A DNA stretch of 64,000 bases from Francisella adeliensis. Lineage in GTDB: Bacteria > Pseudomonadota > Gammaproteobacteria > Francisellales > Francisellaceae. Under the pieces are notes generated by a model that saw only the letters and a list, made by a program, of their open reading frames with translations, was not told where the DNA came from and did no database searches. Positions 1 to 7,591 of the stretch are shown here, in pieces; the first letter of the stretch is position 1; every line of letters starts with the position of its first letter. Both the position numbers and the translations under genes were made by a program. The DNA is taken from the NCBI RefSeq assembly GCF_003290445.1, contig NZ_CP021781.1:744001-808000 (forward strand), in the 5' to 3' direction.

Positions 1-96
1 AGAGATATGAGTTGCTAATAAATCATCCCATCCATAGTGATGTATAACATGATGAGAAATAGCTAAGTTTTTACGATATTTTTTTTGATTATTCAT
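1..96 (-). CDS. Class II aldolase/adducin-family protein, N-terminal fragment
   Basis: Only the first 32 codons are in the window; the gene runs off the left edge. The ATG is at 96 on the minus strand. The translated segment contains GWDDLLATHIS near residues 22-32, the start of the conserved N-terminal block of class II aldolase/adducin domain proteins, just before the substrate- and zinc-binding part. It is divergent from the nuclease gene at 263, so 97-262 should hold both promoters. The exact substrate cannot be told from this fragment. Confidence 0.6.
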   Translation of the reverse strand, partial: MNNQKKYRKNLAISHHVIHHYGWDDLLATHIS

Positions 97-262
97 AAAA
101 ATTGGAATTCATTATCTAGGTAACTGATTTTATCACTTTTATAAATCTATTTGTGAAGATTGTTTATTTATTTGGGATTTAGCCCTATATGCTATGTATA
201 ACTTATAACTACTGATGTAAAATATTTTTTGTAAGTTAAATTATTTTATTTAAGAAACTGTT

Positions 263-1330
263 ATGACTAAACAGAAGCAAAAACCAAAAACTGTACCGAC
301 TAAAAAACCTGTAAACAATTTTTTTCGAAATTTAAAAATATTAGTTGTCTTGGGAGCGGCGATATCAGCTGGCTTTTCAGGTGTATATTTTGATAAATAT
401 AATCTTAAGCAGAAATTTATAGATTTTAGACATCAGGTCTATGACTATTTTACGCGTGAGCCTATTAAAAACTTTAAGCCGAAAGATAATCAAAATATAG
501 TAGCAAGATTTTTCTCAGAAAGTGATGAGGCAAAAGAGCAACCTAAGAAACAAAATCAGTTTGAAAACTTAAAACAGTATGCTCCTGAAAGAACCATGCC
601 AGCAGTTAGTAAATACTGTCATGATTTCCTTGCGTATGGTAACCCTAGTTTTGATGTAACCTCAGGTCTAGGTCAAACTAATCTTTACTTATGCAGAGAT
701 GGTTATGTTGTTGGTTATAATTATCAAACCAAACAGGCAAGTTGGGTAGCATTTAAGCTTACAAAGTCAAAAGTGGCAAATAAGCTGAAACGAAAAGATA
801 GGTTCAAAGAAGATAGTGATGTACCATTTGTATATAGAGCTACTATGAGTGACTATAGTAAATCTGGATATGATAGAGGACATTTAGCGTCTTATGCATC
901 GATGGATTTTAGTCAAAAATCTGCTGATGAATCATTTTTACTATCAAATATGTCGCCACAAAAGGCGGGCTTAAATAGGCAAGGTTGGGAAAGATTAGAA
1001 ACAGATGAGAGAATCTGGGCAAATATGTATGATAGTATTTATGTGTATACAGGTCCAATATATAAAAAGCAAAAAGTATATAAAACTATCGGTTATAACA
1101 AGGTTGCTGTGCCAGATTATTATTTCAAAATAATATATGTGCCAAGTAAAAATAAAGCCATAGCTTTTGTAATGCCTAATGCGAGAGTTAATAAGACAAA
1201 AATCGCAAACTATAGAACTTCAATTAAAGATATTGAGCAAAGGACAGGGCTACATTTCTTAACTAATATTGATGATAGAGCGGCAGTTGTTGATAATGTA
1301 TCATCAATGTGGCGAACTAGTTATTTTTAG
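263..1330 (+). CDS. Membrane-anchored DNA/RNA non-specific endonuclease (NUC1/EndA family)
   Basis: A 355-residue protein with a basic N-terminus, one hydrophobic segment at about residues 25-45 and a long linker, then a His-Me-finger nuclease domain in the C-terminal half. The signature DRGH is at residues 204-207 (His207 as general base), followed by a NMSPQ segment and a downstream Asn/Trp block (LNRQGWERLE) that normally carries the metal-binding Asn. The predicted topology places the nuclease outside the inner membrane, as in EndA-type nucleases that process DNA during uptake or scavenge nucleotides. The last 39 bp, including the final codons, are repeated exactly at 2400-2438 beyond the beta-lactamase gene. 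The family call is firm; the physiological role is inference. Confidence 0.88.
   Translation: MTKQKQKPKTVPTKKPVNNFFRNLKILVVLGAAISAGFSGVYFDKYNLKQKFIDFRHQVYDYFTREPIKNFKPKDNQNIVARFFSESDEAKEQPKKQNQFENLKQYAPERTMPAVSKYCHDFLAYGNPSFDVTSGLGQTNLYLCRDGYVVGYNYQTKQASWVAFKLTKSKVANKLKRKDRFKEDSDVPFVYRATMSDYSKSGYDRGHLASYASMDFSQKSADESFLLSNMSPQKAGLNRQGWERLETDERIWANMYDSIYVYTGPIYKKQKVYKTIGYNKVAVPDYYFKIIYVPSKNKAIAFVMPNARVNKTKIANYRTSIKDIEQRTGLHFLTNIDDRAAVVDNVSSMWRTSYF
1291..1329 (+). repeat. 39-bp direct repeat, copy 1 (nuclease gene 3' end)
   Basis: Perfectly identical to 2400-2438. It covers the last codons of the nuclease gene (DNVSSMWRTSYF) and the first two bases of its stop. Identity breaks at both edges (t/a before, g/a after), so the stops are TAG here and TAA in copy 2, in the same register. 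Confidence 0.93.
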
Positions 1331-1333
1331 GTT

Positions 1334-1368
1334 TATAAAAGTAACTAGTTTAGTTAAGACCTTTTATA
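1334..1368. terminator. Weak bidirectional hairpin between nuclease and beta-lactamase genes
   Basis: An inverted repeat pairs tataaaag (1334-1341) with cttttata (1361-1368), with an inner taact/agtta pairing. It sits between two convergent stop codons and overlaps the bla stop. The stem is AT-rich and lacks a long T run, so terminator function is tentative. Confidence 0.3.
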
Positions 1369-2218
1369 TTGAATTGGTGATTAACTTAGTTGCTTCTTGA
1401 ATAATCTTCTCATTATTCTTAGCGTTTTTATTTTCAGGATTAGTATATAAAATACCTAAAGCAATAGAGTTTTTTTTGTTTGGTGACCATAGTATAGCAA
1501 CATCGTTAGTTGACCCGTATTCACCACAAGTCCCCGTTTTATCTCCTATTATCCAGTTCTTTGGAGCATTAAGAGCAATTCTGTTTTTGCCTGTATTATT
1601 ATCTTGTAACCATTTTATAAAAATTTTCTTATGTTTATCATCGAGAATGTTGCCAAAAATCAATTCGTTAATATCTCTAGTAATACTTTTTGGTGTCGTT
1701 TTATTTATATTGCTTTCTGGAGTAGTATTATTAACTTTTGGCTCATTATTATTAATGATTGTATTTTCATCACCTAGATTTTTAATGAACAAATTTAATT
1801 TGTTTAATCCGCCTATTTGTTCAATTAAGATATTTCCTGCCGCATTATCACTTAGAATTGCAGCAAAGGATAGTTGAGATATAGTTAAATGTTTACCAAT
1901 ATTTTTACCAGTTATAGGAGTGTATCCAAGATTAGTAATATCTTTCTTTGTAATCAGTATTTTTTTATCTAAAAAGCCTTCATTTTGCATGTCTTCATGA
2001 AGTACAGCCCCAACTAGTAATAGTTTGAAAACACTACAAATTGGAAAGTGATAGTTTTCATTATATTCTATGAGCGATTTGTCAGTATTATTTATACTAT
2101 AAACGCCAATTTTACCACTATATTTATCTTCTAATTTTTTGAAAGAAGCATCTAGAGGAGAGTTTGCTAACAAAATAAATGGGAGAAAAGAAAAAAATGC
2201 TGTTAATACGTGTTTCAT
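1364..2218 (-). CDS. bla: Class A beta-lactamase, Francisella FTU-1/FPH-1 type
   Basis: A 284-residue serine beta-lactamase with a Sec signal peptide (about residues 1-19), expected in the periplasm, hydrolysing beta-lactams through an acyl-enzyme. The class A motifs are present: SxxK as S62-V-F-K65, SDN at 123-125, the omega-loop Glu as EPKVN with E159, and KTG at 227-229. Cysteines sit directly before the catalytic serine (C61) and two residues after KTG (C231). These match Ambler positions 69 and 238, whose disulfide is the hallmark of class A carbapenemases. The omega-loop residues aligning with Arg164 and Asp179 both appear to be Asn (N157, N172). The gene is convergent with the nuclease gene and flanked by 39-bp direct repeats. 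Class A assignment is certain; carbapenem activity is inferred from motifs and from known Francisella enzymes. Confidence 0.93.
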   Translation of the reverse strand: MKHVLTAFFSFLPFILLANSPLDASFKKLEDKYSGKIGVYSINNTDKSLIEYNENYHFPICSVFKLLLVGAVLHEDMQNEGFLDKKILITKKDITNLGYTPITGKNIGKHLTISQLSFAAILSDNAAGNILIEQIGGLNKLNLFIKNLGDENTIINNNEPKVNNTTPESNINKTTPKSITRDINELIFGNILDDKHKKIFIKWLQDNNTGKNRIALNAPKNWIIGDKTGTCGEYGSTNDVAILWSPNKKNSIALGILYTNPENKNAKNNEKIIQEATKLITNSI

Positions 2219-2239
2219 TTTAATATACTGTTATTATTC

Positions 2240-2255
2240 TAAATGATATCATTTA
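2240..2255. promoter_or_regulatory. 16-bp perfect palindrome upstream of bla
   Basis: taaatgatatcattta reads the same on both strands and lies about 22 bp upstream of the bla ATG, where a -10 region or repressor site would be expected. The inner part resembles a Fur half-site pair but lacks the central base of the usual Fur box. The binding factor is unknown. Confidence 0.4.
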
Positions 2256-2399
2256 TCATATTTCAAAAAACATAATAAATCTATTATTTATAGCAATATC
2301 TTATTTATAATGTCTAGTAGTTAATATCCATAAGCATGATCTGTCTTTTGATCAATACATAAAAAAACCTTGATTTAGTCGTTATAGAAATAAAGATTA

Positions 2400-2438
2400 T
2401 GATAATGTATCATCAATGTGGCGAACTAGTTATTTTTA
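2400..2438 (+). repeat. 39-bp direct repeat, copy 2
   Basis: Exact copy of 1291-1329, placed 1109 bp downstream, on the far side of bla and just before the acetyltransferase RBS. Read in the nuclease frame it encodes the same last residues and ends in TAA. It looks like an orphaned nuclease 3' end. Confidence 0.93.
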
Positions 2439-2452
2439 AATGGAGAATTTAT

Positions 2453-2953
2453 ATGAAACTGCCACAATCATCAAGATTAACTTATAGACTTATTTCACGA
2501 AGTGAAGAAGATAGAAAGTTACTGGAAACTTTAGATACTAATCCTATCAATAGAGAATTCTTTCCAAATGGAGCATTAGATAAACATCAAATTCCTACTA
2601 TGGTAGAAAGATTTGTTGGAGGATATGGAAAATATCAAACACCTGTTTTTCTAGTTTTTGATAAACAAGAAAATTTTATTGGCAGAGCAGGATTCGCCTA
2701 TACAGAAGAATTAGATGTTGTTGAAATGGGTTATGTTTTAGATTATAAGTTTTGGGGGAAAGGTTATGCTACAGAAATTGCTAACACATTATTAGAATGG
2801 GCTAGATCTAGTTTGGAGTATAAAGAGGTTTTTGCTTTTACAGGTGTTGATCATATAGCTTCGATTACAATAATGAAAAAAACTGGTATGGAATATGTAG
2901 AAACTAGAACTTTAAAAGGAATCGAGTGTGTTTTATATAAGAAAAACCTTTAA
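2453..2953 (+). CDS. GNAT-family N-acetyltransferase (RimJ/RimL-like)
   Basis: A 166-residue protein. The ATG at 2453 is chosen because ggag lies 7-8 bases upstream; a longer reading would begin inside the 39-bp repeat. The fold is GNAT: a central strand ending in VEMGYVLDYKFWGKGYATE, with GKGYAT as the acetyl-CoA pyrophosphate-binding loop, and a C-terminal motif where a second alpha/beta unit (ASITIMKKTGMEY) matches the usual NxxSxxxxEKxGF block of RimJ/RimL and ribosomal or antibiotic acetyltransferases. The substrate is unknown. It converges with the Rieske gene (4-bp overlap). It may be the original downstream neighbour of the nuclease before bla entered. Confidence 0.8.
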   Translation: MKLPQSSRLTYRLISRSEEDRKLLETLDTNPINREFFPNGALDKHQIPTMVERFVGGYGKYQTPVFLVFDKQENFIGRAGFAYTEELDVVEMGYVLDYKFWGKGYATEIANTLLEWARSSLEYKEVFAFTGVDHIASITIMKKTGMEYVETRTLKGIECVLYKKNL

Positions 2954-3843
2954 TCTTGTATATCCCAAATTTTTCTAAATTCTTTAATTATTTGATCATG
3001 CCTGAGTAGAAAATCTTTAGTATTATAATCCTCATCAAATTTTTGAGTTTTAACAACTCGCTTATCTTCATTTAGAATGATTTTATTTGTAATACTAAAC
3101 ACTAAGTCAGCTAAAGGCTTAATAGGTTTTGATATTAAAAATTTACGATAATTAATAAGATACAGTTTAGTTTTATTTTCATTTATAGGCACAAAATACA
3201 CTGTGATTTTTAGAGAATCAGCATTATTTAGCATCCAAAGGTTAGGTAGTATATATTTAAGCATTAGCTTGTTATCTTTGTAGGCCGCCAAATAGTTGTT
3301 TGTCACTTTTAAATCAACATTTTGAGGGATTTTATACCCTCTACCGATAGATTTTTTATGAACTGTAGCTAAGTGTGTATAATCTAGCTGGTTCTCTATA
3401 CAGTGACGAATATTATTATTCCAGGTGTCTGTGAAAATAGAGTATTTACCTTTGAATTCATTGTGTAAACTTTCTATAAACTCAAATGCATAGCTGTTGT
3501 CTAAATCTTCACCAAATATGTTTATCCATAGCATATCTGCAACTATCTTAGTTGGATAAGTTTTGGCTTTTAGCTTAGGTATACTAGATTGAGTTTCAGG
3601 CGTATAACGACATCGACCTGTAGTATCAAATTCAAAACCATGAAAAGGGCATTTGATAGCATTATCACAAACTTTTCCTAAGCTAAGCTCTGCACCTCTG
3701 TGAGGGCAGCGGTTCTCCATTACAATTATCTCTGAATTACTTCTCCAAGCAACAAGATTTTTACCAAACCTTTCTAGTTTGGTTGGCTTGTTTTTTATTT
3801 CTTTAATATGAGTAATTGCATACCATGATTTTAGATAATTCAT
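2950..3843 (-). CDS. Rieske [2Fe-2S] non-heme iron oxygenase
   Basis: A 297-residue protein. The N-terminal Rieske domain ligates a 2Fe-2S cluster through C46-P-H48 and C65-x-x-H68. The C-terminal half resembles the catalytic domain of aromatic-ring-hydroxylating or demethylating oxygenase alpha subunits, with the mononuclear iron motif seen as ENQLDYTHLATVH (two His spaced D-x2-H-x4-H). It would use electrons from a separate reductase to oxidise an aromatic or sterol-like substrate; no reductase gene is adjacent. Length is a little short compared with vanillate-demethylase-type enzymes. Two small exported-protein genes lie upstream on the same strand. Confidence 0.82.
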   Translation of the reverse strand: MNYLKSWYAITHIKEIKNKPTKLERFGKNLVAWRSNSEIIVMENRCPHRGAELSLGKVCDNAIKCPFHGFEFDTTGRCRYTPETQSSIPKLKAKTYPTKIVADMLWINIFGEDLDNSYAFEFIESLHNEFKGKYSIFTDTWNNNIRHCIENQLDYTHLATVHKKSIGRGYKIPQNVDLKVTNNYLAAYKDNKLMLKYILPNLWMLNNADSLKITVYFVPINENKTKLYLINYRKFLISKPIKPLADLVFSITNKIILNEDKRVVKTQKFDEDYNTKDFLLRHDQIIKEFRKIWDIQD

Positions 3844-3853
3844 TTGCTAGATC

Positions 3854-4063
3854 TTAATCTTTTAACATATCAGTACGATATGGACCAACATCATAATCTA
3901 CATTATCAATATCGTGAGCGTGCTTAAATTTTTCGTATCTTTCTGTATTTAAACCTTTTCTTTTAAAGGCTTTATCTCTTAAGGCTTGAGTTCTACTGCT
4001 AGGAGGAGTACAACTTACAAGGATTAAACAGACAAGTAATAAAATAATGTTTTTCTGTAACAT
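3854..4063 (-). CDS. Small lipoprotein of unknown function
   Basis: A 69-residue protein starting at the ATG at 4063, preceded by aggtg at good spacing. An upstream in-frame extension is rejected because only this start yields a proper signal peptide. The N-terminus is hydrophobic and ends in a lipobox (LVSC, Cys at residue 17), so the protein should be lipidated and membrane-attached. The rest is short, charged and Lys/Arg/Asp-rich with no recognised domain. It lies 10 bp upstream of the Rieske gene and 14 bp downstream of another exported-protein gene, probably one transcript. Confidence 0.65.
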   Translation of the reverse strand: MLQKNIILLLVCLILVSCTPPSSRTQALRDKAFKRKGLNTERYEKFKHAHDIDNVDYDVGPYRTDMLKD

Positions 4064-4077
4064 ACTACACCTATATA

Positions 4078-4386
4078 CTATCTTTGAGCCTGTTGAATAT
4101 ACCATTTATCAAGAGATACTACGCAGTTACCATATTTGACTGATTTGTAGCTACCTCCTTCATAAGTTGAACTTATATCATTGCATATTTTATCGCGGTA
4201 GTTCTTAAAATTTACAATATCATGATTTTCAAGTTGGTTGATTTTAGACTCAAAGTTAGCCATTTGAGATTTTAAATATTGGTTTATCTCGTAGCTATTG
4301 CCATCATACTTAACATCTGCAAAAGTAGTAAAAGGTGTTATAAGAATCGTTGTGAATATAAGTGTTTTATGTAAATTCATTTTCAA
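4078..4386 (-). CDS. Secreted protein of unknown function
   Basis: A 102-residue protein with a signal peptide (residues 1-23, cleavage after TTFA). The mature part is predicted helical (YEINQYLKSQMANFESKI) and has two Cys (in KICND and GNCVV) that could form a disulfide in the periplasm. The layout, with a terminal CxxSLDKW-like segment, vaguely recalls LprI/DUF1311 proteins, but I cannot assign it. First of three same-strand genes. Its upstream side abuts the recF remnant. Confidence 0.6.
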   Translation of the reverse strand: MKMNLHKTLIFTTILITPFTTFADVKYDGNSYEINQYLKSQMANFESKINQLENHDIVNFKNYRDKICNDISSTYEGGSYKSVKYGNCVVSLDKWYIQQAQR

Positions 4387-4410
4387 AAAAGGTTATATAT
4401 TTATAAGAGT

Positions 4411-4565
4411 ATTATAGCTTAATTATTCTATTTTCTATGACAATATGAGCTAAGATTTTTGCTTTATCTTTAGTAGGTATAAAGTTTGCGATTTTAATTA
4501 CTGTAAATATGCAAATAAAATTGCAATATCTAACTTGGGTTCTATAGTAGCAACTAAAACAAGAG
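4411..4565 (-). pseudogene. Decayed second copy of the recF 3' end
   Basis: This 310-bp gap between genes holds a degraded copy of the recF terminus. On the minus strand one frame reads ATIEPKLD, then ILFAYLQ and a stop, then FIPTKDKAKI and ENRIIKL with a stop in register. Intact recF has [24 protein letters not shown] and ESRLIEL. Bases 4411-4500 align with 5706-5796 without gaps at roughly three-quarters identity by eye. An internal stop and small indels show it is not functional. Similarity seems to continue about 15 bp past the stop. The remaining 4566-4697 shows no gene and probably holds the pilin promoter. Confidence 0.8.
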
Positions 4566-4697
4566 TGGTTATTTTTGATTAGAGCTATCAATTTTTATTA
4601 TATGTTTCGTTTATTAGCATTGTTAATATTCTATGAGTTTATAAATCATAAGATATAAACATGTCTTTATATGGCTTAATATAAATAAGAAGAGGTT

Positions 4698-5057
4698 ATG
4701 ATGAAAGAAAGAGGATTTACTTTAATTGAGTTAATGATTGTAATAACAGTAATTGCAATATTAGCAGCCATAGCTATACCTATATATAATAACTATACAA
4801 CTAGAAGTAAAGTATCTAATGCTGAACATGAAGCTCGGTCTTTTGTTAAAAAATTGCAGTTATATTCAAGTGAAAATGGTGGGTTTCCACCAGATGATAG
4901 TAATGTATGGAAAACTACTATACTTAATACAAATTATGTCAAAGAAATAGTTGTTGAAAAAGAATCAGATACAGAAGCTTTAGTAAAAGTGTATCTAGCA
5001 AGCTCTGTACTTTCTAGTGATTCTTATTTTCAATATAGGTTGACTATTATTGATTAG
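4698..5057 (+). CDS. Type IV pilin (prepilin with N-methylation signal)
   Basis: A 119-residue prepilin. A short basic leader ends in Gly, then [20 protein letters not shown], the classical class III signal cleaved by PilD with methylation of Phe1 and Glu5 intact. The first ~30 residues form the hydrophobic assembly helix; the small C-terminal head has no Cys pair. ATGs at 4698 and 4701 are both possible; agagg at 4691-4695 favours the second. It is an orphan pilin: no assembly genes are nearby. Together with the next gene it sits between the recF remnant and intact recF, suggesting lateral gain. Confidence 0.88.
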   Translation: MMKERGFTLIELMIVITVIAILAAIAIPIYNNYTTRSKVSNAEHEARSFVKKLQLYSSENGGFPPDDSNVWKTTILNTNYVKEIVVEKESDTEALVKVYLASSVLSSDSYFQYRLTIID

Positions 5058-5166
5058 TTTTGCTTAACTGTTATTTAGATAATGGGACTCTTTATAACTT
5101 AAAAAGCTAGAGCTGAAGATAGTATATTTGAAGTGTATCAATCATGAATGAAGTAAGAGGAAAAAA

Positions 5167-5655
5167 ATGATTATTAAACGAAAAAGGTTATCACTAATAG
5201 TATCGCTAGTTTTTGGAACGATGTCGCTATGCACAGCATCAACACTTATAGTAGTCAATAAAGAAGCTGGAAATATACCTGAGAAGTATATGTCTAACAT
5301 TGCTACTAATAGTAATGGGACATTAGTTGGAAGCATAGTAGACTCTTTATATGATGCGGCTGCCGATGAAGATCCTTTTACTTTCACTCAGAATATTGGA
5401 GGTACTGAACATACTGGAGTAAATGCAAACTGCACAGATTTTAAATGCACAGTTACTGAAATTAATGGCGAAAGATGGATGGTTCAAGAGATTCCTAGCA
5501 ATAATCAGCTTCAGTTATACAAAGAAGATTCTGATGATGCAATTACTCTATACTCTTCATTTGAAGGAGGTACAACGATAGATACATCAAGAGAGGATGC
5601 AGAACAGTTGCAACAAGTTGTTGATGAATCTATGGCGCTATTTGATGAAAACTAG
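5167..5655 (+). CDS. Exported protein of unknown function, pilin neighbour
   Basis: A 162-residue protein with a basic N-terminus and signal peptide (about residues 1-24, cleavage near CTASTL). RBS agagg lies 8-9 bases before the ATG. The mature part is acidic, with two Cys in a short loop (ANCTDFKCTV) likely to be a disulfide, and a predicted beta-rich middle. No family recognised. It follows the pilin by 110 bp in the same orientation and shares its recF-flanked segment, so it may work with the pilin or may merely have arrived with it. Confidence 0.65.
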   Translation: MIIKRKRLSLIVSLVFGTMSLCTASTLIVVNKEAGNIPEKYMSNIATNSNGTLVGSIVDSLYDAAADEDPFTFTQNIGGTEHTGVNANCTDFKCTVTEINGERWMVQEIPSNNQLQLYKEDSDDAITLYSSFEGGTTIDTSREDAEQLQQVVDESMALFDEN

Positions 5656-5706
5656 GATTGATAAATAAAACTCTTCGCAAATACTATTACATAATTAATA
5701 AATGCA

Positions 5707-6756
5707 TCATAGCTCAATTAATCTACTTTCTGTGTCTATATAAGCTGAAATTTTTGCTTTATCCGGAGTAGAGATAAAAACTTGCGATTGAAGTTTTTGT
5801 AAATATGCAAATAAAGTTGTCGTATGAACAGTATCAAGTTCAGATGTTATGTCATCAATCAAATATATACATTTATTTTTGTTTTCTGAATTATGGACTT
5901 CACCCTGAGCAAGCTTTATCGCACAAATTAAAAGCTTTTGTTGACCTCGGGAAAATATATCCTGTATAGGTTTACCATTTATAGTCATTACTATATCTGC
6001 TTTATGGGGACCATGATTTGTTTGGTTGTAGCGGTTATCATAATCATACGACTCATATAAAACTTGGCTTAAATCTTTGTCTTTATTCCAACCTCGATAA
6101 TAGCTTATATCAAGTGCTATTTCTGGATTAAACTCTTTAAGAATTTCAAATATTTTAGGCTTTAGTTTTGCAAAATAGTCTTGTCTTTTTGTATCCAAAG
6201 TATCACCAAATTCACAAAGCTTTTTATCTATACCTTCAATATAACTATATGGGTAGTTTTGTTTAAGAGCAGAGTTTCTTTGTTTTACTAAAAACTTAGT
6301 TTGTTGCCAGATTTTTAAAAATGTTTTATCTAAGTAAAAAGCCCCCCAGTCTAGGATTTTACAACGCTGTTGGGCACCTGAGTTTATGATGTTAAAACTT
6401 TCAGGGTTCATGAGTTGAATAGGGAGATTTCTAGTTATTTCAGTGTGGTTTTTTTGCACCTCTAAGTTTAGTTTTGAGGTATTAGTATTATTTTTTTTAC
6501 GAGATAATGAAATACTAATATCATCTTGATTAAAAACTCTACTAAATATCACAAATTCATCAGCATCATGATTTATAATTCTGTTAAGTTGTGAACTTCT
6601 AAATGAGCGACTATGGGATAAAAAATAGATTGATTCAAGAATAGATGTTTTACCAGAACCATTTTTACCTACTATAAAGTTCATATCTTTATCAAAACTA
6701 TAGCTTTTTGACTTTATATTTCTAAAGTTTTGTAGTTGTAAATTTGATATGTACAT
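5707..6756 (-). CDS. recF: RecF DNA repair/recombination ATPase
   Basis: A 349-residue SMC-like ATPase of the RecFOR pathway, which loads RecA at single-strand gaps. Walker A is [10 protein letters not shown] near residues 29-38, the ABC signature region is FSRGQQKLL, and Walker B/D-loop is [12 protein letters not shown]. Length is normal (about 350-360). It is not in the usual dnaA-dnaN-recF-gyrB setting; instead it directly follows tatD with no intergenic base. The C-terminal coding end is duplicated in decayed form at 4411-4565. Confidence 0.95.
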   Translation of the reverse strand: MYISNLQLQNFRNIKSKSYSFDKDMNFIVGKNGSGKTSILESIYFLSHSRSFRSSQLNRIINHDADEFVIFSRVFNQDDISISLSRKKNNTNTSKLNLEVQKNHTEITRNLPIQLMNPESFNIINSGAQQRCKILDWGAFYLDKTFLKIWQQTKFLVKQRNSALKQNYPYSYIEGIDKKLCEFGDTLDTKRQDYFAKLKPKIFEILKEFNPEIALDISYYRGWNKDKDLSQVLYESYDYDNRYNQTNHGPHKADIVMTINGKPIQDIFSRGQQKLLICAIKLAQGEVHNSENKNKCIYLIDDITSELDTVHTTTLFAYLQKLQSQVFISTPDKAKISAYIDTESRLIEL

Positions 6757-7500
6757 TTAGATAAATTCTAGGCTATTGGTGTAAATTTGTCTTTTTAGTA
6801 TATCAGTATTTGACTGATAAATATCACAAAGTAGCTCAAAAATTTTAGGGATATTCAGTGGTGTATTTATACCATTTGAGTTAAATAGAGGCATATCTGG
6901 AGAATCTGTTTCTAGCACTAAACTTTGAATGGGTATATCTTTTAGTATATTGCTAAGTTTAGTTTTAGGGTGGGAAATTAATCCACCAACCCCAAGCTTG
7001 AAACCTAGGTCAATATAAGTTTTAGCGATATTCATATTACTGTTGAAAGCATGGATTATACCTCCATGAGTAAACTTGGTATCTTTGATAGTTTTTATAA
7101 TCTCATTATGAGATTTCACACTATGAATAATCACAGGTTTTGCTAGATTTTTAGCAATACTTATCTGGGCCTTGAAAAAAATTAATTGTCTATCAAAGCT
7201 CTCAATTCGCTTATCTAAACCAATTTCGCCAATTAGCTTTGTATTTTGTACTATAGTATATTGCTCAAGCATATCCAAGTACTGACTTTCATGATTTTTT
7301 ATAAAAATAGGGTGTAATCCAAATGCTATCTTTATAGATTTAAATTCTTGGTTTAGTTCAATGAGTTTATCCCAACTAGACTGTTGTGTAGCAGGATTTA
7401 TAAACTGAGTGATATTGAGTTTATTGCACTTAGTTATAAGCTCATCTCTAAATGAATCAAAAACATCAAAATCTAAATGGCAATGAGTATCTATAAACAT
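6757..7500 (-). CDS. TatD-family metal-dependent hydrolase/DNase
   Basis: A 247-residue TIM-barrel metallohydrolase. N-terminal IDTHCHLDFD gives the HxH metal ligands, GEIGLD carries the bridging Glu, and later His (VIIHS, GIIHAFN) plus LETDSP near the C-terminus complete the metal site. Family members act as 3'-5' exonucleases or quality-control nucleases. Its stop codon abuts the recF start, so the two are probably co-transcribed and may be translationally coupled, pairing two DNA-maintenance functions. Paralogue naming (TatD, YcfH, YjjV) cannot be settled here. Confidence 0.9.
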   Translation of the reverse strand: MFIDTHCHLDFDVFDSFRDELITKCNKLNITQFINPATQQSSWDKLIELNQEFKSIKIAFGLHPIFIKNHESQYLDMLEQYTIVQNTKLIGEIGLDKRIESFDRQLIFFKAQISIAKNLAKPVIIHSVKSHNEIIKTIKDTKFTHGGIIHAFNSNMNIAKTYIDLGFKLGVGGLISHPKTKLSNILKDIPIQSLVLETDSPDMPLFNSNGINTPLNIPKIFELLCDIYQSNTDILKRQIYTNSLEFI

Positions 7501-7591
7501 TCGTTGTTTTGTTAAAATATCAGTTTGATTAAGCTATAATACAACAAGTTATATATGGATTAAAATATACATCGTTTTATAAGGTTTGAAA

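Noticed and set aside
1476-1877. Open frame opposite bla
   Set aside because: It is the complement shadow of the beta-lactamase; it lacks a plausible RBS and gives a biased hydrophobic composition.
2275-2292. 18-bp sequence ataaatctattatttata, shared exactly with 52345-52362
   Set aside because: Purely A/T-rich apart from one C, in AT-rich intergenic DNA; a chance match is plausible and the contexts are unrelated.
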